Below, in pieces: positions 37,029-44,742 of a stretch of 53,997 nucleotides of DNA; the stretch's first letter is position 1, and the number at the start of each line of letters is the position of its first letter. The notes under the pieces were generated by a model. That model was given only the letters and a program-made list of their open reading frames with translations. It was not told the DNA's origin and did no database searches. Location of the stretch: contig NZ_JAQTHV010000005.1 of NCBI RefSeq assembly GCF_029433295.1, positions 1 through 53,997 on the forward strand, in the 5' to 3' direction. The position numbers and the translations under genes are program-made. The DNA is from Bifidobacterium sp. ESL0784 (GTDB taxonomy: Bacteria; Actinomycetota; Actinomycetes; Actinomycetales; Bifidobacteriaceae).

Positions 37029-37940
37029 CTATCGCCCGCAGGCCGCGTCCTCGAGCGCGGCGGTGAGCAGCGGGTCGGTGTTCGGCAGCGGGAGACGAAC
37101 CAAAGTGGCACCGAGGCCTTCGACGGTCTTCCTGAAGGCGACGTCCACGCCGAAAAGCACCTCGAGATTGTCGGCGATGAAACTCAACGAACCCGAGACA
37201 ATGGTCTTGATCCTCTGATTCTCGATCAACTCCTTGGCCACGTCGTTGATGTCGGGCAGGACCCATTCCTCCGGCGTGCTGCCGCCGTTCTGCCAGGCGA
37301 TGACGTACTTGCTTTCGTCGAGACCGGCGGCCTCCGCCACTGCTTTGGCGACTTGAACGGCCTGATCAGTATAGGGGTCGCCGCTTTTGACCACGCGGGT
37401 CTGCAGGCTGTGAGAGCTCAGGATGACCAACGTGCTCGGACGGCCGATGACTTCCTGCTCGTCCTTCAAGCGGTCGGCCCAGTATTGGATGAGATTGTGG
37501 TCGAGCCACCAGCCACGTACCGCACGATAGGAGACCTGCGGATACTGTGCGAGCCGGGTTTCGGCGCGATTGTGGTAGTCGCCGCTAGCGTAGGAACGCT
37601 CCGGAAACAGCGGCAGGCCGACCACTTTCGTATAGCCGTCGGCTACGATCCGGTCAACGGTCTCGAAAATCGTGGGCGACGCGTATTTGAAGGCGAGATA
37701 AACCTGATATTCGCCAGGATGGTCCCGATCAAGCTTTTCCTGCAAGGCTTCGGCCTGCTCACCGGTGACGCGGCCGAGCGGCGAAGTACCGCCGATGATC
37801 TCGTAGTGTTCCCTCACCGACCGGTACATTTCCTCGCTCGGCTTGCCGCCGTGGATGCCGGTATAGAAATCCCGCACTTCCCCGACGTTGTCGGGGGCGC
37901 CAAGGCCCATGAGCAACACTGCCGTTTTCTTCTCTGCCAT
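37029..37940 (-). CDS. Ferrochelatase-family paralogue 1 (divergent)
   Basis: A 303-residue protein of the coproporphyrin III ferrochelatase (CpfC/HemH) family, started at the ATG at 37940. The catalytic His177 (SSHSLQ) and Glu260 (FIADNLE) are kept. The N-terminal motif is LLMGLGAPDN, with Leu13 at the position of the iron-ligating Tyr of Firmicute CpfC (AYGTPY), and the later motif reads WQNGGSTPEEWVLPD, not WQSAGRTGEPWIGPD. Last gene of the five-gene operon, 186 bp after paralogue 2. Metal or porphyrin specificity may differ. Confidence 0.85.
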   Translation of the reverse strand: MAEKKTAVLLMGLGAPDNVGEVRDFYTGIHGGKPSEEMYRSVREHYEIIGGTSPLGRVTGEQAEALQEKLDRDHPGEYQVYLAFKYASPTIFETVDRIVADGYTKVVGLPLFPERSYASGDYHNRAETRLAQYPQVSYRAVRGWWLDHNLIQYWADRLKDEQEVIGRPSTLVILSSHSLQTRVVKSGDPYTDQAVQVAKAVAEAAGLDESKYVIAWQNGGSTPEEWVLPDINDVAKELIENQRIKTIVSGSLSFIADNLEVLFGVDVAFRKTVEGLGATLVRLPLPNTDPLLTAALEDAACGR

Positions 37941-38126
37941 GATTGTCAACCTTCTTTTATAGGAAATGACGATTATTACTGATAATTATTAGAATGCAAT
38001 AGTTACGATTATGCGGAATCTCCATACCGGAAAACCAAAACTCTTCGCAAGATTCCGGTTTTTCGATTTCTTCAGTTTTCAAAAACCGTTAAATCCATGC
38101 CACCGCGACTCACTTGGCTACCGTAT

Positions 38127-39113
38127 CTACGCAATTTTTATGCAATGAGCGCAAGGAACGGCAATCCCGATCTGGGACCGAGCTCTGACCTCGCCTTCGC
38201 ATACCAAATCCTCCAGCGCCTCGATAAGTAACGGATCGTCGTTGGGCATACGCAGACGAATCAGCGTTCCGCCAAGCTTTTCGACGTTTGCCTTGAGCTC
38301 GATATCGATGTCGTAGAGCACTTCGACATTGTCGGCGATGAAACTCAGCGGGGCCACGACAAAGGTGTCCGCCTCGCCGCGCTCGATGAAGTCGCGGACG
38401 GCGACCTCGATGTCCGGGGCCAGCCATTTGTCGACCGAGGGGCCGCCGCACTGCCAGGCCACCGACCATTTGCCGTCTTGAAGTCCGGCACGTTCGGCCA
38501 CGGCCTTGGCATTGTTGACCGCCTCGTCGCGATACGGATCGCCGCCTTCGATCACAGTATTTTTGACACTGTGCGAAACCAGCAGCACCTTGGCATTCGG
38601 CATGTCCACGGTTTCGCGGACCTCGGCAAGCCGGTCGGCCCAGAAGCGAACGAGATGCTCGTCAGACCACCAGCCGCGCACGGCGGTGTAGACCATGTGC
38701 GGATGCTTGGCGAACTGGGCCTCGGCCCGGCGATGGTAGCCTTCGTTGGTCGAGGTGGAATACTGCGGCGCAAGGGCGATGCCCCGCACGTCGGTGATGC
38801 CGTCGGCGGCAATCTGGTCGGCGACGTCCTCGATGAAGGGCTCGATGTATTTGAATCCGGTATAGACCTTGTAACGATCCGGGAAATCATGGTCAAGCCG
38901 ACGCTGCAACGCGCCTGCCTGATCGTCGGTGACGTGGGCCAACGGCGAGATGCCACCCATGTTCAGCGCGTCATAATGCGATTTCACGCTTTCGTACACC
39001 TGCTCGCTCGGCTTGTGCCCGCCAAACATGCAAGTGCAGAAATCCATGATGTCGCTGGATTGATATGGCGTGCCGAAACCCATCAGCAGCACCGCCGTGA
39101 CTTGTTGGCCCAT
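38127..39113 (-). CDS. Ferrochelatase-family paralogue 2 (divergent, Cys-rich)
   Basis: A 328-residue CpfC/HemH-family protein with His181 (VSHSVK) and Glu264 (FIADNVE). The N-terminal motif is LLMGFGTPYQ, with Phe13 in place of the ligating Tyr. The substrate loop is WQCGGPSVDKWLAPD. It has six notable cysteines: 26, 28, 222, 305, 321 and 324, the last two as CAHC in a C-terminal extension absent from the other two paralogues. Some actinobacterial ferrochelatases carry a [2Fe-2S] cluster on C-terminal cysteines, so a cluster here is possible. Shine-Dalgarno AAGGAAA supports the ATG at 39113. Confidence 0.87.
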   Translation of the reverse strand: MGQQVTAVLLMGFGTPYQSSDIMDFCTCMFGGHKPSEQVYESVKSHYDALNMGGISPLAHVTDDQAGALQRRLDHDFPDRYKVYTGFKYIEPFIEDVADQIAADGITDVRGIALAPQYSTSTNEGYHRRAEAQFAKHPHMVYTAVRGWWSDEHLVRFWADRLAEVRETVDMPNAKVLLVSHSVKNTVIEGGDPYRDEAVNNAKAVAERAGLQDGKWSVAWQCGGPSVDKWLAPDIEVAVRDFIERGEADTFVVAPLSFIADNVEVLYDIDIELKANVEKLGGTLIRLRMPNDDPLLIEALEDLVCEGEVRARSQIGIAVPCAHCIKIA

Positions 39114-39168
39114 CGTTGTTTCCTTGCGTCGGTTTCTTATTTAATTTTGCTATTGCTGTCGCCGCTCG

Positions 39169-40119
39169 CTATTCGGCGCCCAGAACGGCATCTTCAAGCG
39201 CGGCTTCCAGCAGCGGGTCGGCGTTCGGCATCTGCAGACGGCGAAGCTTGCCACCCACGGATTCGATTTCGTCCCTGAGCTCGATATCGACGTCATCGAG
39301 AATCTCGAGGTTGTCGGCGATGAAGCCGAGCGAACCCGAAACGATGGTTGAAATACCGCCGTTTTGAATGAGATCCTTTGCAGTCTCTTTGAAATCGGGC
39401 CCTATCCACGGCTCACCGGTACGGCCGGCGCTCTGCCAGGCTATGGTGAATCGGTCATGGCGCAGGCCGACCGCTTTGGCGACGGCCTTGGCGTTATTGG
39501 TCACTTCATTGAGATAAGGGTCACCGCCGTTGATGATGCGCATCGGCAGGCTGTGGGCGCTGAAGATAACCTTGGTATCGGCACGGTCGATGAGATCCTT
39601 CATGGCGATCAGCTGGTCGGCCCAGAACTTTATGAGATTCTTGTCTTTCCACCAGCTGCGAATGGGATGATAGGTGATCTCCTGATGCTTTTTCAGGGCT
39701 TCCCGGGCGCGGTCATGATAGTTTTCAACGGAATAGACCGAATACTGCGGAGCGAGTGGAAGTCCATAGATGTCGGTGATGCCGGCCGCGCTGAATTCGT
39801 CGATGGTGTCGGCAATATACGGCTCGATGTATTTGAAGCCCTTGCGCACCACGTATTCACCGGGATGGTCGCGGTCGAGCGCGGCTTGGAGTCCGGCGAC
39901 CTGGTCATCGGTGATCTTGGCGAGCGGCGAAGTGCCGCCAATGGCCTCGTAACGGCCGGCGAGTTCATCGAAGAGGCTCTGTGGCGGTTTCACACCGTGA
40001 CGAATGTTGGTGTAATAGCCCATGATGTCCTCGGTTTTGTACGGGGTGCCGTAGGCCATCAAGAGCACTGCCTTCTTGGGGGCGAAAGTTACGTTGTCGG
40101 AATTGTTTTCACTTGTCAT
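39169..40119 (-). CDS. cpfC: Coproporphyrin III ferrochelatase (canonical paralogue 3)
   Basis: This enzyme inserts Fe2+ into coproporphyrin III to give coproheme. The 316-residue protein has the canonical LLMAYGTPYKTEDIMGYYTN with Tyr23, His189 in FSAHSLP, WQSAGRTGEPWIGPDF, and Glu272 in FIADNLE. These match Bacillus and Listeria CpfC closely. AAGGAAA precedes the ATG at 40119. The gene overlaps the MFS gene end by 11 bp, and paralogue 2 follows after 55 bp. It is the best candidate for the true coproporphyrin enzyme of the operon. Confidence 0.93.
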   Translation of the reverse strand: MTSENNSDNVTFAPKKAVLLMAYGTPYKTEDIMGYYTNIRHGVKPPQSLFDELAGRYEAIGGTSPLAKITDDQVAGLQAALDRDHPGEYVVRKGFKYIEPYIADTIDEFSAAGITDIYGLPLAPQYSVYSVENYHDRAREALKKHQEITYHPIRSWWKDKNLIKFWADQLIAMKDLIDRADTKVIFSAHSLPMRIINGGDPYLNEVTNNAKAVAKAVGLRHDRFTIAWQSAGRTGEPWIGPDFKETAKDLIQNGGISTIVSGSLGFIADNLEILDDVDIELRDEIESVGGKLRRLQMPNADPLLEAALEDAVLGAE

Positions 40120-41545
40120 TATCGATGTTTCCTTTGTTGAATGGAATGAATAGGGTCAGCACGATGCACACCACCGCGATGATGAGCGCGACGAGGAACA
40201 TGGCACGGAACGAGGTCAGCGTCGGGTTGCCCTTGACGCTGCCGATGAGCTGGGCGGAGGCGAAGACGAGCGGGGCGATGGTCATGCCGATCTTCTTGCA
40301 CGCCGAGACGCCGCCGATGGCCTGCATACGCTGGTCAGGCGCGGCCAGACGGCCGGCGATAACCTGCAGCGGCGAGGACATGAACGCACCCAGACCGAAG
40401 CCGAACAAGGTCGAAAGCACGAAGAACGCAGGCAGGCTGTGTGCCGTGAAAAGAATGCCGATCACGGAAATGCCGTTGATGGCGCTCGAGACGATCAAAG
40501 CCTTCTTATTGCCGAGCTTGTCGACGAAAATGCCGCCAACGTACGAGCCGATCAGACTGCCCAGGCCGGTGCCCATCATGGTCATGCCGGAAAGCGCCTT
40601 GGAAAGATGGAAGACGTCGTGGACGTAAGAGGGAATGTAGACGAACAGCGAAAAGAGGCTGCCGCCGACCATCGCGAGCACGAGGGTCAGCACGTAGGAA
40701 CGGTTGCGGAACAGGCTGATCGGCAGGAACGGCATTGTGGACTTGTCCAGCTTCTTTTCGCAATAGAGGAAGACCAGGAACGCAACCACAGCAACGACGA
40801 AGAGCACGAGGATCATGACCCAATACTGCTTGAAATGCTGGCTCATGGTGATGCCCAGCATCAGCGTCAAGAGCACCACGGAGAAGGAGCAGAGGCCCGC
40901 CAAATCGGTTTTGCTGCTCTTCGCCGCAAGCTGGTTGTCCATGACGAACCAAGCCATTACGAAGAGGATGAGCAGGACGGGAAGCATGCCGTAATAGAAG
41001 GCGCGCCAGTTCTTGGCCATGCCGATGGCCATACCTGCCAGGGCCGGACCGGCGACCGCGGAAAGACCCGCGACCACGCCGACGAAGGAGACCCTGCGGC
41101 CCTGATGGTTCTTGTGGGCGGCCTGCATAAGCTCGTTCATCGCGAGCACCATGATGCCACTGTCGCCGATGGCCTGGATGAAGCGACCGGCGAGCATCAG
41201 CGGATACATCGGAGCAACCGCAGTGAGCAGGCAGCCGACGAACCAGAAGCCGAGCTCCCACAGGAAGACCTTCTTGGTGCCGCGGGTGTCGGAAAGGTTC
41301 GCCATGATCGGCGTGCCGACCACCAGGCCCAGCGTGTAGATGCCGGCGACCCATGAGGAGCTCAGCGTCGTAAGGCCGAAGGTCTTGACGATTGAGGAAA
41401 GCAGGGTACCCGCCGAACCGCTGTCGAGCTGGGTGACGAAAACGACCAGCGCATAGAACCAGATCGGGGGCTTGCTCACCGCGTGGCCGACGGTTTTCGC
41501 CGCGTCGGCCGCCTTGGTTGCGGCTTGGGACATGGTGTCACTCAT
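40109..41545 (-). CDS. MFS transporter (DHA2/QacA-like) of the haem-type operon
   Basis: A 478-residue membrane protein with about 14 helices, started at the ATG at 41545 (MSDTMSQ), overlapping the hemQ stop by 8 bp. Drug/H+ antiporter-type signatures are LDSGSAGTLLSS with a charged residue in helix 1, and motif A as MANLSDTRGTKKVF. Sandwiched between hemQ and cpfC, it may move porphyrin, coproheme or haem across the membrane. Direction is not evident; most DHA2 proteins export. This role is inference from context. Confidence 0.87.
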   Translation of the reverse strand: MSDTMSQAATKAADAAKTVGHAVSKPPIWFYALVVFVTQLDSGSAGTLLSSIVKTFGLTTLSSSWVAGIYTLGLVVGTPIMANLSDTRGTKKVFLWELGFWFVGCLLTAVAPMYPLMLAGRFIQAIGDSGIMVLAMNELMQAAHKNHQGRRVSFVGVVAGLSAVAGPALAGMAIGMAKNWRAFYYGMLPVLLILFVMAWFVMDNQLAAKSSKTDLAGLCSFSVVLLTLMLGITMSQHFKQYWVMILVLFVVAVVAFLVFLYCEKKLDKSTMPFLPISLFRNRSYVLTLVLAMVGGSLFSLFVYIPSYVHDVFHLSKALSGMTMMGTGLGSLIGSYVGGIFVDKLGNKKALIVSSAINGISVIGILFTAHSLPAFFVLSTLFGFGLGAFMSSPLQVIAGRLAAPDQRMQAIGGVSACKKIGMTIAPLVFASAQLIGSVKGNPTLTSFRAMFLVALIIAVVCIVLTLFIPFNKGNIDNDK

Positions 41546-42452
41546 GATGATGAGTCTCGGAGTTTGGCGCGACCGCGGCGGAATGTTCCGATGCGGTCGG
41601 ATGTGGCGGTATGGCAGGTTGCACGGCAACCGGTTCATTGGATCCGGCGGGAATAATCTCGCCTTCCAGCGTATGGCGAGCGCCCGGCTTCGGCTTGCTT
41701 ACCTCCCAACCGTCAAGGAAAAAGTGGTCCAGATCCTCCACGGGCAGATACGTTCCTGATACGAAATAAGGAAAATCGCCATAAACGGCACTGGCTTCGG
41801 CGTAGCGCATGGCTTCGATGATCTTCTTGAAGACCAGCGGGTCGTCGGCCAGGAGTAGGACACCCCACTCGTGGTCATCGAGCCCCATCGCGCCGGTGAT
41901 GAACGGGAGCACGCGGCCGCCGAACGAACGACCGATCATGCCATGGTCCTTCATATAGGCCTGGCGCTGCTCGAAGGGAAGCGTGTACCAGTTGGCACCC
42001 GGATCACGGGTTTTCGACATCGGGTAGAAGCAGACATACGGCTTCTTGGGCAGCTTCGGCTTGACCGCACGCTCGACATAGCCCCAACCACGCTCGCTTT
42101 TCGGCTTGCCGGAATAGGTACCGGATTCGCCGATGGAGACGAATGAACCGGCCCTGGTCAGGAACTCGGAAAGCGGTAGCTTTGCCAAACGGTTTTCGAT
42201 TTCGTTGAGCTCATCCAACGTCTCGCGGTAAAGAATCAGACCAAGGTCGCCCTTGGTGCCACTGACATCGAAGAGGTACCAGCTGCCTTTGCCGGCTTTC
42301 TCATTGGCCCCGAATTCACCAAGCATCTGCTTGAACTGGGCCACTTCACTGCGTTGCGCTTCAGGGCTCTGCTTCTGGAATGACGGCCAATCCATCTTCC
42401 ACCACAGGTCCAGGCAATACCAACCATCCAAGGTCGCTACTGGCTCTTGCAT
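41538..42452 (-). CDS. hemQ: Coproheme decarboxylase (HemQ/ChdC)
   Basis: This enzyme decarboxylates coproheme twice with H2O2 to yield haem b. The 304-residue protein (ATG at 42452, GAGGAT plus an AAAGGAG further up) matches Firmicute HemQ well: Tyr143 and Lys147 in CFYPMSKTRD, NWYTLP, His170 in KDHGMIGRSFGG, Trp196 in LDDHEWGV and AEASAVYGDFPYF. Where Listeria HemQ has Gln (VQQIIGGS) this protein has Pro183 (VLPFITGA). A ~45-residue Pro/His-rich tail ending HHHE follows the family core. First gene of the operon. Confidence 0.93.
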   Translation of the reverse strand: MQEPVATLDGWYCLDLWWKMDWPSFQKQSPEAQRSEVAQFKQMLGEFGANEKAGKGSWYLFDVSGTKGDLGLILYRETLDELNEIENRLAKLPLSEFLTRAGSFVSIGESGTYSGKPKSERGWGYVERAVKPKLPKKPYVCFYPMSKTRDPGANWYTLPFEQRQAYMKDHGMIGRSFGGRVLPFITGAMGLDDHEWGVLLLADDPLVFKKIIEAMRYAEASAVYGDFPYFVSGTYLPVEDLDHFFLDGWEVSKPKPGARHTLEGEIIPAGSNEPVAVQPAIPPHPTASEHSAAVAPNSETHHHE

Positions 42453-42582
42453 ATCCTCATCTCTCCTTTTGCTTTGTATGCGGATATGCCTGCCAGCCCG
42501 CGGCACGGCGTTGTTGCACGTCATTGTCGACAAGACCAGTCAGATACATCCGATAGGTTACATCAAACCTTGTAAGTCTTTT

Positions 42583-42766
42583 TTGACAATTAAACAGGTT
42601 ATCACTTTATAATAACCCATATAGTTACCAAAATTAACACAAGAAACCTTGCTAACAACAACAAAACAGCCGTTCTTGCCAGATATCTCTAAATAGCCAT
42701 CAACGCAGACAACTAACTAAAAAAATCTGTTATAATAACTATTAGAAGGTTTGACTTCTCAAGTCA
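42583..42766. promoter_or_regulatory. AT-rich region upstream of hemQ with promoter-like and palindromic elements
   Basis: TTGACA (42583-42588) and TATAAT (42608-42613) are consensus boxes on the plus strand with a long 19-bp spacer. GGTTAT/ATAACC (42597-42617) and GTTATAATAAC (42729-42739) share the 10-mer TTATAATAAC. TGACTT-CTC-AAGTCA (42752-42766) is a perfect inverted repeat. The plus-strand promoter would face a region without a clear plus-strand gene. The palindromes may control the leftward hem operon. No classical Fur or HrtR site was recognised. Confidence 0.4.
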
Positions 42767-42987
42767 CAAGAAATATGTTACTCGCCAAAAACAACTTTTG
42801 AGACGTTTTACCAATATTTAGTCTCAAAACAAGCTATTCCGCGGATTTCCCGGCGTGTCGCGCTCTAGTGAGCGACATTGCGTCGCAATCGAGCGATGGA
42901 AATAAAGGACCCCCACACCAACCTATGACTACTGAAAAAGCCTGGCAATACGTGTGGAATTTTTCATACGAGAGTCCAACACAAAAA

Positions 42988-43009
42988 GAGCCCGGCGTAC
43001 GCCGGGCTC
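42988..43009 (-). terminator. Perfect 22-bp palindromic terminator, minus strand
   Basis: The two halves (GAGCCCGGCGT and its complement) make a perfect 11-bp GC-rich inverted repeat without a spacer; the loop would come from the central bases. On the minus strand it is followed by TTTTTGTG, a good U-tract. It is the likely end of transcription from the small membrane-protein gene and perhaps the whole cas operon. Confidence 0.85.
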
Positions 43010-43093
43010 AAACCCCACAATTGTGAGGACCATCTTGGAATCCCACAATTCAACATGGTCAAATTGGGATCATCTCCATAGATGGAGAGCGCA

Positions 43094-43282
43094 CTATCTG
43101 CCAGCGATTACATACAACATCATTACAAGCAGAAGCACGACCGAAACGAGGATAAGATCTCGAAGAATAATCAAAGCAGTTACCCTTCTCTGAGTCTTTC
43201 CCTGTTTTACCTTAGAAAGCTTAATGCTCGACGCAATACGAATGGACGAGGTTTCGGCTTTCTCTTTAATGGATATTTTCAT
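43094..43282 (-). CDS. Small single-pass membrane protein next to cas2
   Basis: A 62-residue protein with a Lys/Arg/Ser-rich N-terminal half and one hydrophobic segment (about 38-59, LIILRDLILVSVVLLLVMML). Its start at 43282 is marked by the strongest Shine-Dalgarno of the window, AAAGGAGGTGAGA, 5 nt away. No homologue is recognised. It lies 73 bp after the cas2 stop, with its own palindromic upstream element and a strong terminator 84 nt downstream. It could be a small membrane regulator, a hydrophobic toxin-like peptide or a Cas-linked accessory. Function unknown. Confidence 0.6.
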   Translation of the reverse strand: MKISIKEKAETSSIRIASSIKLSKVKQGKTQRRVTALIILRDLILVSVVLLLVMMLYVIAGR

Positions 43283-43329
43283 TCTCACCTCCTTTCATAA
43301 TAAAAATTATCATAACCAATAGACATTTT

Positions 43330-43352
43330 ACAATTTAATATAATTAAATTGT
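43330..43352. repeat. Perfect AT-rich inverted repeat between cas2 and the small membrane-protein gene
   Basis: ACAATTTAAT (43330-43339) and ATTAAATTGT (43343-43352) are perfect complements around ATA. It begins 3 nt after the cas2 stop and about 48 nt before the small gene's start. It could be an operator for the small gene or a weak terminator for cas2. Confidence 0.5.
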
Positions 43353-43355
43353 TAT

Positions 43356-43715
43356 TTATTTATCGAACTTCTTGATTTTCCGATATTTACTAGCGTTGCT
43401 CCAGCCATGCTTGATGTGGCCGGCCATGGAAGCCTTCTCTGCGCCTTTGGGCCGTTTCACTAGTTCAAGCCCATCGCAATCGGTCGGAATCCAATCCGGA
43501 CGATGCACTTTGAACGCCAAATGCTGTTCGTTGCGGGCGGAATAGACCATTATCGCGCGACCGTCTTTCACCAAACCCGTGATTCTTTCCCACAGTTCTT
43601 CTCTAACTCGCGCCGAAACATGGCCAACGAACACCCCAGGCGAAATCTCAAGCAGCCAACGGGTCAAATCGCCTCGTAAACCCACAGGACATGCGGTCAG
43701 TACCACAACTATCAA
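43356..43715 (-). CDS. cas2: CRISPR-associated Cas2, type I-E
   Basis: A 119-residue Cas2e, the non-catalytic partner of Cas1 in the spacer integration complex. MIVVVLTACPVGLRGDLTRWLLEI at the N-terminus and GRAIMVYSARNEQHLAFKV in the middle are Cas2e hallmarks. The last ~25 residues form a basic tail. Its start overlaps the cas1 stop by 4 bp (ATGA), indicating translational coupling. Confidence 0.95.
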   Translation of the reverse strand: MIVVVLTACPVGLRGDLTRWLLEISPGVFVGHVSARVREELWERITGLVKDGRAIMVYSARNEQHLAFKVHRPDWIPTDCDGLELVKRPKGAEKASMAGHIKHGWSNASKYRKIKKFDK

Positions 43716-44734
43716 TGTCCACCGCCTGTCATAAAAACGGAATCCTCATCGTCGGCCTCACCGCCATACGATTTGCCTGCATCGACTTCGCCAAGTTTTT
43801 CATCCCAGAGACCCACATGATCCGAATCGGGGTCGTCCCGGACGCCCTCGGCGTCCAAAAGATAGTGAATATCCTTGACCATCCGAGACATAATCGACAA
43901 ATCATAAACGGCATCGCGCATGTTGCGACGAGTGACGGCACCGATATCCTCAGGATGAGCGGCCGCCGTGTCGAAAGCGACAGGAATGACGAGTTCGGCA
44001 CGGTACAAATCCGCAATGTCATAGACGAAGGAGCGTTCATGGCCGACGTGCACAAATCCAAGCCCCGGAGAACAACCGAGCGCAACGATCACCGCATGTG
44101 CTATGCCGTACATGCAGGTGCTTGCCGCCGAAAGCGCCTGATTGATCTCATTGCCGGCCTCGAAATCAAGATGGTCATAGGTTCTTTTGTCCCATTCGAC
44201 ACCCGTCCGCTTCGAGTTTTGCCGATACACTTTGCGAACCCGTGCACCTTCCCGTCCTCGAAGTTGCTGCATGGTCAACCGGCTGACATCCTCGCCGGGA
44301 AAGCGCATCCCGTACATTTTCCTGGCGACAGCCAAACGAGTTCGGGTATTCGAGACCAAAGCAGCCTGCTTCTGCAGCAACGCGGCGGAATGTGTCAGCG
44401 GCCGACCAAACGCGTACATCCGCACACCACGTTCGCCGACCCATATCACCGAAGCGCCATTCTCACCGATAACCGTCATCGCCTGGTGGGTAACATTGCT
44501 ACCCGGCCCAAGAAGCAAAACGCTCAACGAAGCTGCAGGAATATGAATCGTACCGGTGTTGTCGGTGACTGTGATGGCGTTGTCATCGCGTTTAACGATA
44601 CAATGCTCGAAGTAAACGAAGGAAATCCTGTCTTCAGCACGGACCAATTCGTCCAATTCCGGAGGAGGAGAACCCGGAATTGAACTATTATGCTTTTTCT
44701 TGACCCTCACCGAAGGTTCAGAATTATTTTCCAT
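43712..44734 (-). CDS. cas1: CRISPR-associated Cas1, type I-E integrase
   Basis: A 340-residue Cas1e. The metal-binding residues are in RGREGARVR (Glu), GFVHVGHERSFVYDIADLY (His and Asp). The first ~90 residues are the beta domain with GASVIWVGERGVRMYAFG, and the last ~30 are an acidic Gly-rich tail. It forms the Cas1-Cas2 complex that adds new spacers at the leader. It starts 8 bp after the cas6e stop. Confidence 0.96.
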   Translation of the reverse strand: MENNSEPSVRVKKKHNSSIPGSPPPELDELVRAEDRISFVYFEHCIVKRDDNAITVTDNTGTIHIPAASLSVLLLGPGSNVTHQAMTVIGENGASVIWVGERGVRMYAFGRPLTHSAALLQKQAALVSNTRTRLAVARKMYGMRFPGEDVSRLTMQQLRGREGARVRKVYRQNSKRTGVEWDKRTYDHLDFEAGNEINQALSAASTCMYGIAHAVIVALGCSPGLGFVHVGHERSFVYDIADLYRAELVIPVAFDTAAAHPEDIGAVTRRNMRDAVYDLSIMSRMVKDIHYLLDAEGVRDDPDSDHVGLWDEKLGEVDAGKSYGGEADDEDSVFMTGGGH

Positions 44735-44742
44735 TATTCGCC

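Noticed and set aside
42954..43300. Plus-strand open frames opposite the small membrane-protein gene
   Set aside because: They have no ribosome-binding site, and one spans the GC-rich terminator palindrome. The minus-strand gene has a near-perfect Shine-Dalgarno.
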